The notes under the pieces are model-generated. The model was given only the letters and a program-made list of their open reading frames with translations. It was not told the DNA's origin and made no database searches. Below, one piece after another: positions 10,603-23,100 of a DNA stretch of 64,000 bases. Numbering within the stretch: position 1 is the stretch's first letter; the number at the start of each line of letters is the position of its first letter. Position numbers and translations under genes: made by a program. Origin of the DNA: Phoenix dactylifera (lineage: Eukaryota > Streptophyta > Magnoliopsida > Arecales > Arecaceae); the NCBI RefSeq assembly GCF_009389715.1, contig NW_024068239.1:62001-126000 (forward strand), written 5' to 3'.

Positions 10603-11895
10603 TAAGGTTGCAAATGGATCGAGTTGACCTGCGACCCGACGCGACCCGCTTAGACTTGATCCGACCAATCTTGGAAGACCCATGAGGCCGAATCGGATCC
10701 TAAAATTGGACCCATTCCATTTTTTTGGATCGGATCTAACTGAATTCAAATATGACCCGATCCATTTAAAATTTGGATAATTTTGGATTTTCAATCCTAC
10801 GACCTGACCCGATACGATCCAAACCGAATCTGTAAAATTATTTGGGTCGTGGGCCGCTGGTACAAACCACTTAAAATTTGCTGGCCATTAGATTGATATC
10901 AAATGGGACGGACAAAATAATGCCACGGTAGGGGCAATCCTCCAAATCCAAAGTCCGCCACCATTCTTCTTCGTTCCCAAAATACTCCTCCTTCCTCTCC
11001 TTATATCTCTTCCCCAAATTCTTCCCCAATCTCCCCATACAGAGAAACCCTAAATTCCTAATCCTAACCCTAGCATGGATCTGGAGCCGGAGGAACTCCA
11101 ATTCCTGGGTATCGTGGGCATCTACCACTAGGCATCTAAGATCATGCTCTCATGGGGACGTCACTTCTCCCATATCGCCCTCACCCTCGTCCTCCCCCTC
11201 TTTATCCTCTATCTGGCTCACATCTACGTCTCTCACCTCCTCTTCTCCAAGATCGACTGCAACAAGGACACCCTCGACGATGCCCCCCTAGGCTCCCCCT
11301 CCTAATCCGCCATCCTCTTCTGCCTCTCGTCTGAATGGTTCGCCTTTCTCCTCTTTAAGGTCACCTACCTCCGTGCCCTTCTCGTCCTCTTCGTCCTCTC
11401 CACCTCCGTTGTCGTCTACTCTGTCACCTTCATCTACACTGCCAAGGAGCTCTCCTTCGCCAAGGTCCTCTCCGTCGTCCACAAGGTATAGCGCCACCTT
11501 ATGGTCGCCTTCATCTGGGCCTTCCGCCTCACCTACAACATCGCCTCTCTCTTCGTCATCGTCCTCATTGCCGTCCTCCTCAACCTCGTTGTCGCCGACG
11601 TCACTGCCAAATCCAGACCAGAAAGCCCTCACTTGTTGACAAACACAATACCTGGATCTGGACCCGACTCAAACCAGACCCGAACCTGACTCGGACCCAA
11701 TTTTTTTGGATAGGGTCCGGGTTATACGTAGACCTAACCCGATCCGAATGACCTATTGGGTCAAAAATTGTAGCCGTGGATCCGATCTGACCCGATCTTC
11801 TATTGGATCGAATTTGAATCCAAAATTAGGATCCAAACAAAAAATCAGATTCGGTCAGGATCACTTATAACCCGACCAAACTATTTGCGCCCCTA
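10603..11895 (+). mobile_element. hAT-like non-autonomous element carrying a gene copy
   Basis: The left end reads TAAGGTTGCAAATGGATCGAG; the right end, read on the other strand, is TAGGGGCGCAAATAGTTTGG. These are imperfect inverted ends of the TAGGGGTGCAAA type. Eight-base flanks AGGATAAT (10595-10602) and AGAATAAT (11896-11903) match at 7 of 8 positions, as expected for a hAT target duplication. The subterminal regions on both sides are filled with GACCCGA/GATCCGA words. There is no transposase; the centre is a membrane-protein pseudogene, so this is a Pack-type capture. Confidence 0.7.
11075..11640 (+). pseudogene. Captured plant multi-pass membrane protein gene, three in-frame stops
   Basis: A continuous frame from the ATG at 11075 (MDLEPEELQFLG...) runs about 190 codons with no frameshift, interrupted by stops at 11129-11131 (TAG), 11303-11305 (TAA) and 11489-11491 (TAG). 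Between them lie several hydrophobic spans: one near the start (ALTLVLPLFILYLAHIYVS), one in the middle around LVLFVLSTSVVVYS, and one near the end around LFVIVLIAVLLNLVVA. It resembles a family of uncharacterised plant membrane proteins beginning MDLEPEELQFLG whose function I do not know. It has no introns, so either a spliced copy or an intronless gene was captured. The TAG after KV sits where relatives have Trp, as I remember them. Confidence 0.65.
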
Positions 11896-11903
11896 AGAAT
11901 AAT

Positions 11904-13806
11904 TATAGATTCGTACCGGTATTTTGGAAATATACATATATCCTTCTATCATTATCTATCCATCGAATAAACTAATAGATCTTGTCGGCTTCATAACTCT
12001 CTAACCTATTTAAAACTTAAAATATTCTTTTTTATTATTAGTTATTTTATTATTTTATTTTTTATTATTTTTATTATTTTAGAAAGGAATATTTTCGAAA
12101 TGCTGAGTTAAATTTTTAATCACCTCAAATTTCGAGAAATTCAATGTAATTTATTCAGAAAAAAAAAAAAATCTGACTCCAGACACAGCCGTGCTTAGCG
12201 GATGCTTGCGCCACCCAAGAGACAACAAATCACGAAGTGCAACTCCGATCTCCCTTCCACGCGTCGAAACCGAACAATTCAACCCGACATGGATTCTTGC
12301 TGACAAACCAGCCAAAGTTGGCTGGAAAATTTTTCTTTGGAAGTGCTGAAGAGTTGGATCGGCATGTACCAAAAAAAGAAAAAAAAAAAGTTGGGCATAG
12401 GCGCATGCCTCGATAGCCGGGCTTCGGCTTAGTGCCTTCGTCCTCCCCGAGGCGGCCTCTTGGCTTAATCTTTTTAAGTCCCACCACGACTCCTTCGTTC
12501 GCCGCGTTGCTGGTCTCCGGAGCGCGTGCCGTACGGCTAACAACAATCCATGTCTTGTCTTGTTTGAGATCATGTGATAACAAGGTATGTCCAGGATCAA
12601 CCTCTTCCTGACCATCTTATGCTTTGCTGAATAATATGCTTAAAATTGAGCCAAGTTTAAACTTTATTAAAACCTTGAATCAACTAAAAAAATTAGCCCA
12701 TTCTTAGGATTTTGGACTGTTGAAGACAAATGGATGCTGAGACTCGGCTCGATAACAAGAACGTTTGTAACTGTTCAAATAACAGATATGGCAAATCTCC
12801 AGAAAAAAAAAATTATAAAGCTTGATAGAAGTTTACAAGATGGAATAGAAAAAAAATAATTATGTAACTGAACCAACCAATTTGGAATTAAAACCTAATT
12901 AAATTGAGCTGTTTTGAGTTCATAAACTTTTTTATATAACAAACAACGTCTAAGCAATTTCATACTCGGTTCAGCTTGACTGGTTTGCACCGCTAATTAT
13001 AATCCAACATATATTAATAAGTAATTGCTTTAAAAATCTTGGCAAAATTTCATCTTTTTATCATTTAATTTTATAAGGAAATGGTATTAATGGTCACAAC
13101 TTTTCTCCGGAAAAAAAAAAGAAAGAAAAGCAAAACAGACAGATATCCCTCAGCTAAATGGAAGAAAATAATTACCACTCCATCCATTTAATTGCTTTGT
13201 TTGGAGATGAATGAGATTACAAAAACTAAAATCAAGAGATTCAAATGTTAATGTTGGTATAGAAACCACATCTAATGGCGCATTGATTATAGATGAATTT
13301 TGCAAGGCCTTCAATGAAAAATATGGGCATGAAACCATCAAAGATATAAATCAATGGTGAGCAGAAGACAGGCATATTGCCCGGTTTACCCATGTCTCGC
13401 ATGGCAAGTTATCCAGAGACAGGATACCTCCCGCTGTGCAGTCCACAGAGACAGGCAACCTTCTGCAGCATGGGTATCCACACTAGCCAAATGTCTGAAG
13501 TACCAGAGACCCATCTTTCACAAGGTGATTTCTTGCAATGGTAGTGCATGACTGTCTTCTCATCATTCAATATGCTTGGAACTTTATGAACTACTGGTGC
13601 ATATAGAATTAAAGTATTAAACTCAAGTTAGTCATATTTGCTGCTTCTTAAACACACCTTAGCATTAGCCAAGTAATGGAAAGCTTGCAGTGGATCAAAT
13701 AGAAACTTCTCTTTGGACAAACAAAAACAAAAAAAAATGATTAATAATGCTAATCTGGGCTCATGAGGGTGAGTTCCATATCATTAAAAAAATAAAAGTG
13801 CAAGGT
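11904..13806. other. Intergenic, no gene seen
   Basis: AT-rich sequence with A/T runs (12030-12080, 12160-12172). Open frames around 12151-12615 have no recognisable domain and contain homopolymer-coded runs of Phe; I do not accept them as genes. Confidence 0.5.
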
Positions 13807-14147
13807 CAATACAAGAAAAATGATCAGGAAAAACTTATAAACTTATAGATTAGATTACACCTGATGGCCTTACCTGAGAAAACATGACCATACTATATAA
13901 GCCACTAATTACAGCAGACCTTTTGCAAAACGTTTGACCTATAGATCCCAAACTACTACAAATTCAAAACCATTAGCCCTCAATACAAGAAAAATGATCA
14001 GGAAAAACTTATAGATTAGATTACACCTGATGGCCTTACCTGAGAAAACATGACCATACTATATAAGCCACTAATTACAGCAGACCTTTTTGCAAAACGT
14101 TTGACCTATAGATCCCAAACTACTACAAACTCAAAACCATTAGCCCT
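13807..14147. repeat. Direct tandem duplication, about 170 bp x 2
   Basis: 13807-13980 and 13981-14147 are nearly identical and adjacent. The first copy has an extra ACTTATAA insertion and there are only a few other changes. The pair lies just past the stop codon of the peptide gene, probably in or beyond its 3' UTR. Confidence 0.92.
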
Positions 14148-14222
14148 CCCCTTTCTTGCATGTGGTCTCGTGTTTTGAGAAAAATCTTACTTAGATTTCC
14201 TGAGCAAGGAGACATTAATTAA

Positions 14223-14604
14223 TCATGGGTCAAAACTATTATGTATTGGTCTTCCTCGCCTAACTGGAGCATAATCTGCAGTCCACCACAAAGACATCAT
14301 CCCTTTCTTTGCCCCAAATCTTCCCCTTGTTGCCAGCCGCCGATGCTGCATGCTAGTGGCGCCTTCCGCATTCAATAGATTTGCAAAGGAAAAAAAAAAA
14401 AGAAACATAATAAATGTGTATCAATGAGAAGATTATCTACAACACATGCATATAATGATAGAAGAGAAATTGTTCATGTCTTGATATACATACAGAGAAC
14501 AATGGAAGAGAAGATGTTTTACCAACTCTTGTTTGATGGTGGAGCAAGAAGAGTCCTGCAAGCATCAGAAGAACAACCAAAGCCTCCATTCTAGCAGATC
14601 CCAT
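14223..14604 (-). CDS. RGF: RGF/GOLVEN/CLEL-type secreted signalling peptide precursor
   Basis: Two-exon minus-strand gene. Exon 1 is 14604-14523 and exon 2 is 14362-14223, joined across a GT...AG intron whose phase fits (a Gly codon split 1+2). The predicted precursor has 73 residues: a hydrophobic N-terminal signal peptide (about 1-22; EALVVLLMLAGLFLL), a basic variable region, and near the C-terminus DYAPVRRGRPIHN followed by SFDP and the stop. This fits the 13-residue RGF/GOLVEN motif: DY at the start, a basic middle, and P-[I/R]-H-N at the end. In the known family the tyrosine is sulfated and the peptide acts through RGFR/RGI receptor kinases on root meristem size and gravitropism. The acceptor lies about 25 bases past the T-run, which is slightly unusual; no other acceptor nearby keeps the frame. 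Confidence 0.8.
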
Positions 14605-14844
14605 ACTCCTCCCTCTCCCTCTCTCTATCTATTTGTTTAAATGTGAACTAAAAGCATGTCACATCAGACCTCAGGCTGCCTTCCTCAAGTCAAGGACATG
14701 TGAGACTTCAGCATGAGGGAATTTTAGTAGCTAAATTCTGTCCCTCTAATTGCATATAGGTGAACTAGCTAGACTCATATTCTAAAGGGAAGGAAGATTC
14801 TATAGTTTCAAGCCCTTTTAGTGGGTCTATAATAAGGTGTGGGA

Positions 14845-14898
<54 letters not shown>

Positions 14899-16397
14899 GG
14901 GGCTGATATCTGTCAGAATATTTTGTCTCATGTGAGCTCCACTAGCAGGTAAGCACATGACTGTTAAAATTGGAGGTCATCGAGAAGAGAAGAGACACCA
15001 TCACTGAGATGTTTATATATATTTAACCTTGGTTGATCATCTTGATGGCACAGTGTAATGGTGAATGGGAGGCCACCACGGCTACTCTTAGTGGAAGTCA
15101 AGGACAGTAGACCTCATCATTGGCCGTCATATGCATGGATGTAAAGATAAGCTCAAGACAATATAAAATCCTATGTTAAACTCCCTTGAAATCTAACCAT
15201 TATAAAGCTACTTAGACAGCATGCCTCGTATGATCATCCTATTGTTTCGCATGAAATTGTTCAGATTAATCCGTCTGAGTATTTTTGGTTTCTTTTCTTC
15301 TTCAGTGGGCCATGCTACAGGGAGTAGCTGTCCTCTTAAATCTATGGACCACCAAGCTCCCCATGAATGCGAGCTCTGATCCCAATGTGTTTTTTGATGC
15401 CATTACCTAAAGATTTCACCAACAAGGTTCCTAAAGCTTTTATTTAGTTCACACCAGAAAGGAAAAATACTTGGTAAGCCCAAACATAGTAAAGATTTGG
15501 GAAACAATTGATAATAACTTTTTCGTCAAGATGACATCAGCTTAGAAAGTTAATTGATATTATTTTCTTGTAATTACTTATTTGCTTCAGCAATTTGGGA
15601 CTAGATTACCCTTTATACAGCGGTAAAGTCGCCCATTATGCAAAGATCATCAACTAATAACTTTGTTGCTAGGAGTATTACTTAGAAATTGAATTAGTTG
15701 ATTTTGTTTACTAGAAGGTTGTTGTTCCACTATAGTGGAGAAACAATCCCAAGCAGGTCAAGGATGAAGAAGGGAAAAGGATACAGGAAAGCTCAAATCA
15801 TGTCCAGGTTTATATATTATGCCGATATTAAAGAAGAGAGAAAAAATGTTCTCTTCATCCTAGGAGAAAAGGTAGCTGCAGAATAAAACATTTCTTTAAG
15901 CAACTCCCTTTGGTTCACTCAACTCACTTCAGTAGCTGCCCTACAAGCAACCCCCTATGCTTGTCAATCTTATGAAACATTGTACAAACACGACCAATTA
16001 TAACTCCCTTTTGCTTGTCAAACTTCAAGTATCGTATATAGAGAGCTACATAATATAACAAAAGTTTTCCTCATCCCAATATGCAACACACAGGAAAAAA
16101 ACTTTAGTATTTTGTTTTATATGTGCACATACTGTCTTCCTTGAATTAATTGGAATAGTTTAAGCTAATACACAACAGAGCACAATCCAACATCAAACAT
16201 AGTACACCCTCTGAATTTGAGCAGATGAGACTTACCAAAAAATTACCAACCTCTTGATTATATATTACTACTTTATAAAATCCTTGCAAAGCTGTTTCTG
16301 AGAATAGGAAGATAATCTGAAAGACACAACACAGGAACTAAAACAGACACATGAAAAGGAGAAAGGAGGGGGAAAATAAAATTATAAAAAAAAAGCC
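14605..16397. other. Intergenic region between the peptide gene and the ORP 3' end
   Basis: Contains the peptide gene's upstream region with a long CT repeat, then AT-rich sequence. The part nearest 16397 should be the ORP 3' UTR. I see no further coding region. Confidence 0.5.
14849..14893. repeat. (CT)n microsatellite
   Basis: About 22 uninterrupted CT dinucleotides, roughly 250 bases upstream of the peptide gene start on its template side. GA/CT tracts are common in plant core promoters and leaders. Confidence 0.95.
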
Positions 16398-17113
16398 TCA
16401 ATCTACACATGGCAGAGAACTACTCTGGCCAAATATATCTGGAATGCCATCCCATTTGCCCTCCTCTCTTTCTTCCCAATATCCACCTACATATCGGTAA
16501 CAATCATCTTCTCTATCTTTTCTGAACCACCTGGGTTGCCATCCCTTCTCCTGTAGCTTTCTTGCCTATACAACAAACCACGCAATTTATTTCAAAGAAA
16601 ACCTTCAACATATAGAAGTAACAAAACTAAAAGAACCACATGTTCGCAGTCTAGCTCTAAGTCATTGGAGAACAAGAGAGTTTTATTTCTTTTCAAAATA
16701 TTTTCCCTTTGCAGAAGCATCCAATAAGACATCAAGACGTAAACTCCAAATCAGCATGACAGAAAGCTAGCTATGACCCTTGGAGGAATTGCCTTATGTT
16801 CGTACTTATCTGGACTGCATTTTTATATATTTAGAGAGATGTCTGCTTTAAATACTAGATCTCCAACAAATACAGAGAGAAAAATAATAAGATATGTTAC
16901 ACATTAAGAAATAGGCAAAATAAATAACATACAAGCTGCATTTTTAAAACGTAACACAAAGCAACCCCCCTGAATGTTCAAGAGCCTCGGCACTAACCAA
17001 CAAAATAGAAGTTTTTAATCTATGATTTGGATTATATGGTAAGGACTTCCTTCCATGAATAGTTAATGATATAAAACTACTAGTTTCTTTGGAATGTGTG
17101 CATGTACTTATGT

Positions 17114-17158
<45 letters not shown>

Positions 17159-20100
17159 GCATGCTTACATCTATTTTAACATAGAACAACGACAACAAGC
17201 TCCGCATCTACTCAACTATATTCATGTACAAGTCATGTGGAGTGAGCTCATCAGCAATGATAAACAGAAGAAGCTTTTCGGAATAATCCGGAATTAGTGC
17301 AGACTTAAACTGTTGCATTACCTATCTTTCAGAAATATTATCTTCTAATAACTGCTGATAAACAATATCACCAAATGCATGTTTTCCTTCACTTAGAAAG
17401 AATGATGTATCCCCTCTCCCACTACCATAAGCAGGGTAATTTGGCTCAATAATAAACAGATCCAGCATCTATGGTGCATGAAAGACATTTAAGAATTAAG
17501 GGCTACAAACAGTTTTTAAATTGAGACAACCCGAAACTAAACATTTTTCCTTTTCAGTTTTATGGATTAGTGAGATGAAAAATGACACAGAAGATGCATG
17601 ATCATATATCCAAAAACAACAGCTAGCAGCAATTTGATTATATTAGCATGGAAATAGAAAAGTACGTGCCCATAATGCCCTTGTAAATGTCTTGAAATTT
17701 GAAAACATTTTTGCAATATCTGAACAAACTCTAAAAAATAAAATGTAGGCATGTATTTTTCAAAAAAAAAAACACTTTGCAATCCAATGTGGCACATATC
17801 TACCTGGTCACCCACAAATATCATGTGAGACAATTTCATTAACATGATAGCAGAAGACACTGGAACTACAGACAGGCCCTTCTGCAATCTAATTTTTATA
17901 AACGAGAAAAGATTTATGGTTAAACCCTCATGTTTTTGTATTTATGTGGAAAATCCTAAGAAATATAGCCATTTCAGTAGAATAATATATTGCCTGTTCA
18001 CTTCCGCTTTACAATGGGCCAACTCCAAGTTTAACAAGGGTTTTAACTACAAATTCAAGGTTAAGGGCACAAAAAACAGAATGGGCACCTAAGTCATATA
18101 TAGATCACAAGTGCAAGCCAAGGGCAATGAGCCTTACCTCAACCATTGTGATTTCCGGTTTGCATGTACTCTAACTAGAAATATGATAAAAATCACCCAG
18201 ATCTATTTACTCTAACAGCTCAAAGCATGTGCCGTGTACATCAAATCAACACCTTGTTGATGTGATTAACATAGTTGATTAGAGTGGGCAAACATTCCTT
18301 GAAAAGCATCCCTGGGGGTTATTATGAATACGAACATATGCAAATTTTACATGTTAAAGCTTGTGAAAGGCATTGCAGAGCTTTGAAAATCCTTGGCATA
18401 AGAGCAGCTCATCATTTTTGCTCACCACGAGTCTCAGGAAATATCTGATCCAAAAAACACAAGCTGCCAGCAAAATGAACCTAACAAATATAGATGATGA
18501 AAAAAATCCTGCTGTTGTGAGTGTTAGTGGCTGGCCAAGGGCTCGACCATGGAAATTGTAGGAAGGAATATTAAAGTGGAGCTGAATGAAGATAAACTAA
18601 GGTTTTGGGACCAGTTAATGTTTATTGGAAACTCATTTTCCAGAGAAATGAGAATGTTTTGGCACTTGGATGAGAAAACCAGAACTAGCTAGCTACCCAC
18701 CAGAGATGATAGTTGCTGGAAACTTGAAGGAGATGGGCGGTCCTAATCTCAGGTCAGCTTAGAATTCTGAAAGGATAACAGCCTCAGTTTTCAATACCGG
18801 AATAATTTGGTCCAAGTGGGCAACACCAACATGTTCAGTAAACATTTGGAGAGCTCTGCAACAAAAATTAGATAGCCCAAGAGCCGCTAGAACTTGCAGC
18901 CTCTGTTGGTCAGTGAGGAACAAAATAACACCTTTTGTTCAATAATTGTCATCACCATTGGATGTGGAGGTTCATATAAATTAGGTGCGGATATGATTGA
19001 GAAATTATTTGAACTGAATAGTATTTTCCAGAGGCAAGAACTTCATTCTTAAGTTGATGGCATGGAACAACTTGTGCAGGAGTCTGGCACTTACATGGGA
19101 TGTGAGGCATACAAGTGCAGGATGTGAGGCATATGAGTGCACTTGGGGAAACGATTGCATAAATACAACAGGCAGGATGTGTTGACAAGAAAGTGAAAGC
19201 AATATCCAACATGCAGGTAATGAGGTGCATCAAACTTGGTGGGTGCAAGTCAAGTATGGATGCTTAATAGTGGCCAAAAATTATTCCAAATTGTGACTGG
19301 ATAAGGCCGTTATTTCTCAAGTTTGTAGGATTCAACTGATGTACCATGGGACATAAGGGCCAGAAGGGTATTAATGATTGAAATATTTTTCAGCTTTTAA
19401 ATGATAATATTTAGTGTCATCTCAAGTCTAAGGAGTGATTCTTGCAGCTTAACTACAACGAAACTTGTGAAGCAAGTGTTTGGATGATGCAAGGGCACAG
19501 TATCAGCTATTAGATGGCAAACAGCCCAATAACTAACATAGTTTGCAGCCATTGGCCACTCATAAAACTTGTTTACATATACCCACATTGGCAATAGATA
19601 GCATAACATTAAGCTCCACAGAACTCCACTGAAGCATTTCTTTTTCAGCCAAGACCAGTCCAAAACAGATATTGATATCAAAGAATCAGCAGAAACTAAC
19701 TAATGGGATCAAATAAATGCATATACACCAAGTAAATTTTTTAACTATTTTTGTATTACTTATATTGTTCAGAAGCATGTTGGCTAAATTAAATTTAGAG
19801 TTGAGAATTTTGATAAGATTTGAAAGCATGGTAACATCAGGTTTCAAAGATATTTCAGGTTGAACAAAATTTTTGAAATAAGCCCAGCTATCCCAGAACT
19901 CACTAATCATATAGCCATGTAAATCATCATATGTTAAATTGTCATTAAACTCGATTTTTATCTGCACAACCAACAAAAAAGATACACCAAGCGATCCAAA
20001 ATATTGCATATTACCTCCTAATTTTCTCTTAGTGGCTTGCTATACTTTTTACAATTCTGTATTTTCCACAATTCTGTAGACACTCTTTTTGTATTTTTAC

Positions 20101-23100
20101 AATTTCCGACCACAAAATCCAAAACTAGAGATGAAATCGCTAAATTGCCAACATGAGAACTCAATTGGTCCAGCCAAAACTGAGTTCTCAAACCTATGTA
20201 TATTATGTAGCTCGAACAATCATTAATTCAAAGCATAAATTGTTATTTACAATTTCAATAACTTGTTTCAAATATTTTGCTTCTTGATTCCAGCTTTTTC
20301 AGAGTACATTTTTGCAGCCTGATGTACTGAAAACATTCGTGGCATCTCAATGGCAAGGAATGCAGCTGGTATGATGATCTCTCACATTTTTGACTACAGC
20401 ATAACAGCAATGCTAAGATTCAAAGTAACTCGAAGGCATTACAAAGTGGGATCTGTATATCACATATAACAATAAAAAAAATTTCACAGTTTTTATTCAT
20501 AAAAAATCATGAATTATTGCTCAAAATGATAAGCATATTAAAAGTTCCTTGCTGGATATTCTACATCTTTGATCATAGGACTTAAGCCAATACCAGGATT
20601 AGGAAACATATTGAAAGGATAGAACAAAATCATGTGGATATCATCTAATCTTAAATAAGAAAGAGATATCTCACTAGTTTGCAAATTCTGAATTTTTGAA
20701 TAAGCATGATCAAAGTGTACCCAGATGTAACAGAATGAGGGGGGGAACATGCAACTCATACTAAGTATTTCGAGACATATCATAAGCATTTTACCAGAAA
20801 AGAAAGTCATCAAAATACTGGCATGTTGGAATAAGCATAATAACAGGTACCTGTCTTTGCAATTGTTCAAGCCTGAGTTTCTCTGCATTTGCCAGCTCAT
20901 ATTCACCATTTTCTAGGTGTCGTTGATCAGGCCGAAGACGAGAGTCGGTTGGAGGCAACTTCTCCAACAAGCTAGGTGTCAACTCATTCAAGGAGATAGC
21001 AAATGGTGTAAGGTTGTAACGTGTCTGAGTGACAGACTTGTCTCGCTCCCATAGAAGCATGGCCTCAGACATTGGATCATACCCCTTGGGTTTTGTACTT
21101 GGATCACCCAGTACATAATACATGGCTTCATCCCACTTACCCATCAACATTGCTACCTTCCTTCCTGTTCTATTATCCTGCACAAATCCATGTACCTGCA
21201 TGGTAAAATGGAACTATCAGTTAACAAAAAGGGGAGGTACAGGAGTAAAAAAATACATAACGATACCCGTCTATAAACATTTTCCATGTTGATTCAAACA
21301 TACAACCTAATGTTGATAAAAAATAGGTTAAATAATCTAGAAAGAAATTTCTCTTTTCTGCTACAAAAGCAAGTAAAGTTAGTTGCTAATATAGGGGAAT
21401 ATACTAAATTATGAATATAACATACCCAGCCAAATTTCTGATAAAAACAAGTTAAAAAAAAATAACCAATGATTGATGAAGATGTTCTGTTCAGATTGAG
21501 GAGGTCTTGCTAGCATATATGGAGATCCCATCCTAATCACTATCACTGGAACAACAACATTGCTATATTACAGGATACCACCATACATTAGATAATGTAA
21601 AGAGAAGACTATGAAAGAATAGATATATAAACCAAAGGAACAAAAATAATAATTTGTGTTAGTTACCATATAACTTCTTTTTCCTTTTTCTTTTCTTTTT
21701 GTGATGGTGGTGTCCTGGGGGTAGCGACGTGGTGTTCTCGAACAACATCAAATGCACACGTATAATTGGCCAATGAGTTTCCTAATTAGTAAACAGGTAT
21801 CTCTGGGTTACTGAAAGAGAAAAGTACTTGATCTTGATTCTTATAGTTTCTCCTACATAATATTCTTGAGACATGTCTCAGTAATTGTCTAGTGTATGCT
21901 CTATCTCCCGCTAGTCAATTGAATGACATCAACTTTTAGTTTTTTCCATGGCCTAAAATGCATGAACCAGAAGTCTTTCCCTGGTTAGGATCAACAAACA
22001 TTCCTAAACTAACTGCTGATCGCCGAATCTTGCATGTGACACTATGCTATTTTTCTTTTCTTTAAAAAATGAAATGTGAAGATAATCCAGGTAATATCTC
22101 TACCATTTTAGTGGGAGAAGCTTTTCTGACCAAACTCTTCTTTTGCAACAATACTATTGATCAGACTTTTTACTGACTAAATAGAGTTCAAATACAAACA
22201 AAAGAGAAGAAAAAATAATGAGTTTAGCAATTTTTTAGAGTCCTAATTTAGAAAGTGTTCTAGGTTCTTAATGGATTTAGAAACTCTTTAGAATCTCAAT
22301 CCAAAAAAGTCAGAATCCCCAATCTAAGAAATGTTTAAAATACTGCAACAAATATTTTTTTCTTAAGCATGAAGGTAAGAAAGCCTATTCTTGAAAGTAT
22401 CATAGCCATGCTTCTGCCACATGCATAGCAGCAATACAAAGTGCTGTTTTGCAAGAAATGAAGAGAAAATATATGAAGCCTAAAGCTTTTATTCATTTCC
22501 AGAAATGAGAAATAAGGCATCAACTTTCTAACAGAAGTTCTTTGAAGTGCTCAATAAAGTGGAGAGTGACATATACACAGAACAACTCCACAATCATCAT
22601 TGTTTATTCTAGTTTCTAAGCTGCTGCAGTTTCAGTCTGTATTGTGTTTTGTGTGTTTTATAAGACTTATACACCTCTTATGCCATCATGATCGGGCTTC
22701 TCAAAGATTGGGGTTTATTCTGTTTTGCTGGTTTTCTTTTTGGACTCTTTGTTGACTCATGGCAGTTCTTTTGCAGCTTCCATTTTGATCTCCCTATGAA
22801 ACAAACCTTGATGCATGTTCACTCCAGAACAACCCCCACCCAAAAAAAATCTCAACCCAAAAAAGATAAATAAATAAATAAAATAAAATAAATAACAATT
22901 ATCAGAAAACATTTTGCTAAACATATTGTTCCATGAGCTAGGGACCAAGTAACTGCAGAATAGAAATGCTATCTGCATCATGCAGAGGTACCTGATGGGG
23001 ATTTCGATCAATGATGGACTGTTCTTTAAACTTGAGCTTGCAGGAGTAATGGCCACTACCCTTTATGCGCATGGTACCATAGTGATCACAATAAATTTTA

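Noticed and set aside
12151..12615. Minus-strand frame of 154 codons
   Set aside because: Phe runs come from A-tracts, no recognisable domain, no neighbouring exon signals.
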